Assembly (NCBI GenBank): GCA_913060955.1
Contig: CAJXTH010000042.1
Span: 1 to 6,498, forward strand
DNA from: an uncultured bacterium
GTDB lineage: Bacteria; Patescibacteriota; Minisyncoccia; SW-4-49-11
DNA: 6,498 nucleotides
Direction: 5' to 3'
Below, one piece after another: positions 5,737-6,498 of this stretch. Below the pieces are notes generated by a model. That model was not told the DNA's origin. It ran no database searches and worked only from the letters and a program-made list of their open reading frames with translations. The translations under genes were made by a program, and so were the position numbers. Numbering within the stretch: the first letter of the stretch is position 1; the number at the start of each line of letters is the position of its first letter.

Positions 5737-6069
5737 TTACTTATTCCTTTTCTTGAGAACCCATATAAAACAAAGTAGTGCAACTATTTCGAGCAATACA
5801 AATACTAGAAAAAGCCATGGAATATCAGGGTCTGGAAGAATTGCATTAAAATCTTCAAATGGTATATAATCAGAGGATTCAAAGTACTGAGTATGCAATA
5901 TTCTACCGAATACTGCTATTACTAAGGAAACTATTCCGATTAATTCAACCTTTATCGTATTCTTACGAGTTACAACCATAGATATCAAAAGTAATGGCCA
6001 GATACCTATTTTTATCAATACCAAGTATATTACATTTGTAACCGCAAATAGTAAGGTGATAATTTCCAT
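5737..6069 (-). CDS. Small membrane protein, paralogue B (110 aa), coupled to the DUF2599-like gene
   Basis: This is a paralogue of the 114-aa protein at 5285-5629, with the same gap-free layout: hydrophobic stretch 3-34 with K20, VTRKNT at 33-38, a second segment ~41-55, an extracytoplasmic-type acidic loop 56-84 (YFESSDYIPFEDFNAILPDPDIP), a third segment ~85-105 and a basic end (KKRNK). The acidic residues of the loop (E64, D67, E72, D73, D80, D82) are largely specific to this copy. Its ATG follows the TAG stop of the DUF2599-like gene by only 3 bp, with no Shine-Dalgarno, so translational coupling is likely. A small membrane protein made together with a secreted-type protein would fit an immunity, anchoring or export-helper role, but the sequence alone does not say which. 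Arg codons are CGT, AGA and AGG. Confidence 0.8.
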   Translation of the reverse strand: MEIITLLFAVTNVIYLVLIKIGIWPLLLISMVVTRKNTIKVELIGIVSLVIAVFGRILHTQYFESSDYIPFEDFNAILPDPDIPWLFLVFVLLEIVALLCFIWVLKKRNK

Positions 6070-6072
6070 ACT

Positions 6073-6498
6073 CTATGGATTACACCCTGAACTAGTCATT
6101 CTCCAGTAATTTACAATTGGCCGAAAAGCCTCTACATCCCATCTTTTTTCGCTGTAGATCCAGGAAGCCCAATCAGCATGACAAACCCACTGCCAATACA
6201 TTGAAGTATAGTCATTTCCATATGACCACGTACCAGCCTCCCATAAAGCTTCATGATAACTTGCGGTAGTATTTCCTCTAGCCAAAGCTCTTCCACAGTT
6301 AGTAGGTTTTGCGCTTACAGCCATCCTACCATTATATGAATTGGTATATGATGCCTCAGAAACATAATTATTACATCTCCCTAGCCACCACGGATCAGCA
6401 GTAACGGGATAGACAACACCTTCTACATTGTGCTCTACATGTTGGGTAAGTGTTAATCCATCAGTAGTGAACCAGGTTTTCAGTTCTTTTCCCTCTGC
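6073..6498 (-). CDS. C-terminal part of a secreted-type protein with a DUF2599-like domain (5' end beyond window)
   Basis: The frame is open from the right edge to the TAG at 6073-6075, giving 141 visible residues; the start lies outside the window. A methionine at 6322-6324 is internal, not the start. Visible residues 15-38 (GLTLTQHVEHN, then VYPVTADPWW) resemble the segment that precedes the C-terminal domain of many actinobacterial exported proteins. Residues ~85-141 carry the pattern I associate with DUF2599: W--VCH, K-RWDVE-FRP-V-YW, ending in CNP. Four cysteines (C42, C68, C106, C139) and a high Trp/Tyr content suggest a disulfide-bonded extracellular domain. The function of DUF2599 is not established to my knowledge. 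Its 3-bp spacing to a membrane-protein gene points to a joint role. Six of seven Arg codons are AGA or AGG, unlike nrdAB, which suggests a different history. Confidence 0.78.
   Translation of the reverse strand, partial: AEGKELKTWFTTDGLTLTQHVEHNVEGVVYPVTADPWWLGRCNNYVSEASYTNSYNGRMAVSAKPTNCGRALARGNTTASYHEALWEAGTWSYGNDYTSMYWQWVCHADWASWIYSEKRWDVEAFRPIVNYWRMTSSGCNP

Noticed and set aside
6073..6324. An 83-residue gene starting at the ATG at 6324.
   Set aside because: The frame stays open upstream to the window edge, and the upstream residues (YPVTADPWW and further) are typical of the same protein, so the methionine is internal.

Overview
The window is a bacterial chromosome segment in which every supportable gene lies on the minus strand, so transcription runs from right to left. 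The left 3.6 kb is housekeeping DNA: a class Ia ribonucleotide reductase operon, with nrdA complete and nrdB cut by the left edge. The right 2.5 kb is accessory in character: more A+T-rich, with four small uncharacterised membrane-protein genes plus a short fifth, and the C-terminal part of a secreted-type protein that resembles the DUF2599 family. The organism cannot be named from sequence alone. Standard code, moderate GC in nrd, overwhelming use of CGA for arginine in nrdAB, mostly weak Shine-Dalgarno sequences and a two-ATP-cone NrdA are compatible with a Patescibacteria/CPR lineage such as Saccharibacteria, but this is a guess.

Layout from right to left (direction of transcription): (i) the DUF2599-like gene enters from the right edge and stops at 6073; 3 bp later starts a 110-aa membrane protein (5737-6069), followed by an intrinsic terminator (5678-5711). 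(ii) A 114-aa paralogue of that membrane protein (5285-5629, with a good RBS) and a 106-aa protein of the same architecture (4945-5265) form a second unit ending at a strong terminator (4909-4937). (iii) A 176-aa and a 109-aa polytopic membrane protein (4297-4827, 3952-4281) form a third unit, with no terminator visible after it. (iv) A 316-bp regulatory region (3636-3951) holds a compact cluster of DnaA-box-like 9-mers, a candidate NrdR box, a 24-bp perfect A/T palindrome and smaller inverted repeats. (v) nrdA (747-3635) and nrdB (1-695, partial).

NrdA and NrdB together would reduce ribonucleoside diphosphates to deoxyribonucleotides; all catalytic, radical-transfer and metal-ligand residues that fall in the window are present. 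The DnaA boxes and the candidate NrdR box would tie nrdAB transcription to replication initiation and to the nucleotide pool. The most intriguing part is the right end: a secreted-type, cysteine-bearing C-terminal domain is coupled almost without a gap to a small membrane protein, followed by two more of the same design. That layout resembles an effector followed by membrane immunity proteins, although no function can be shown from the sequence.
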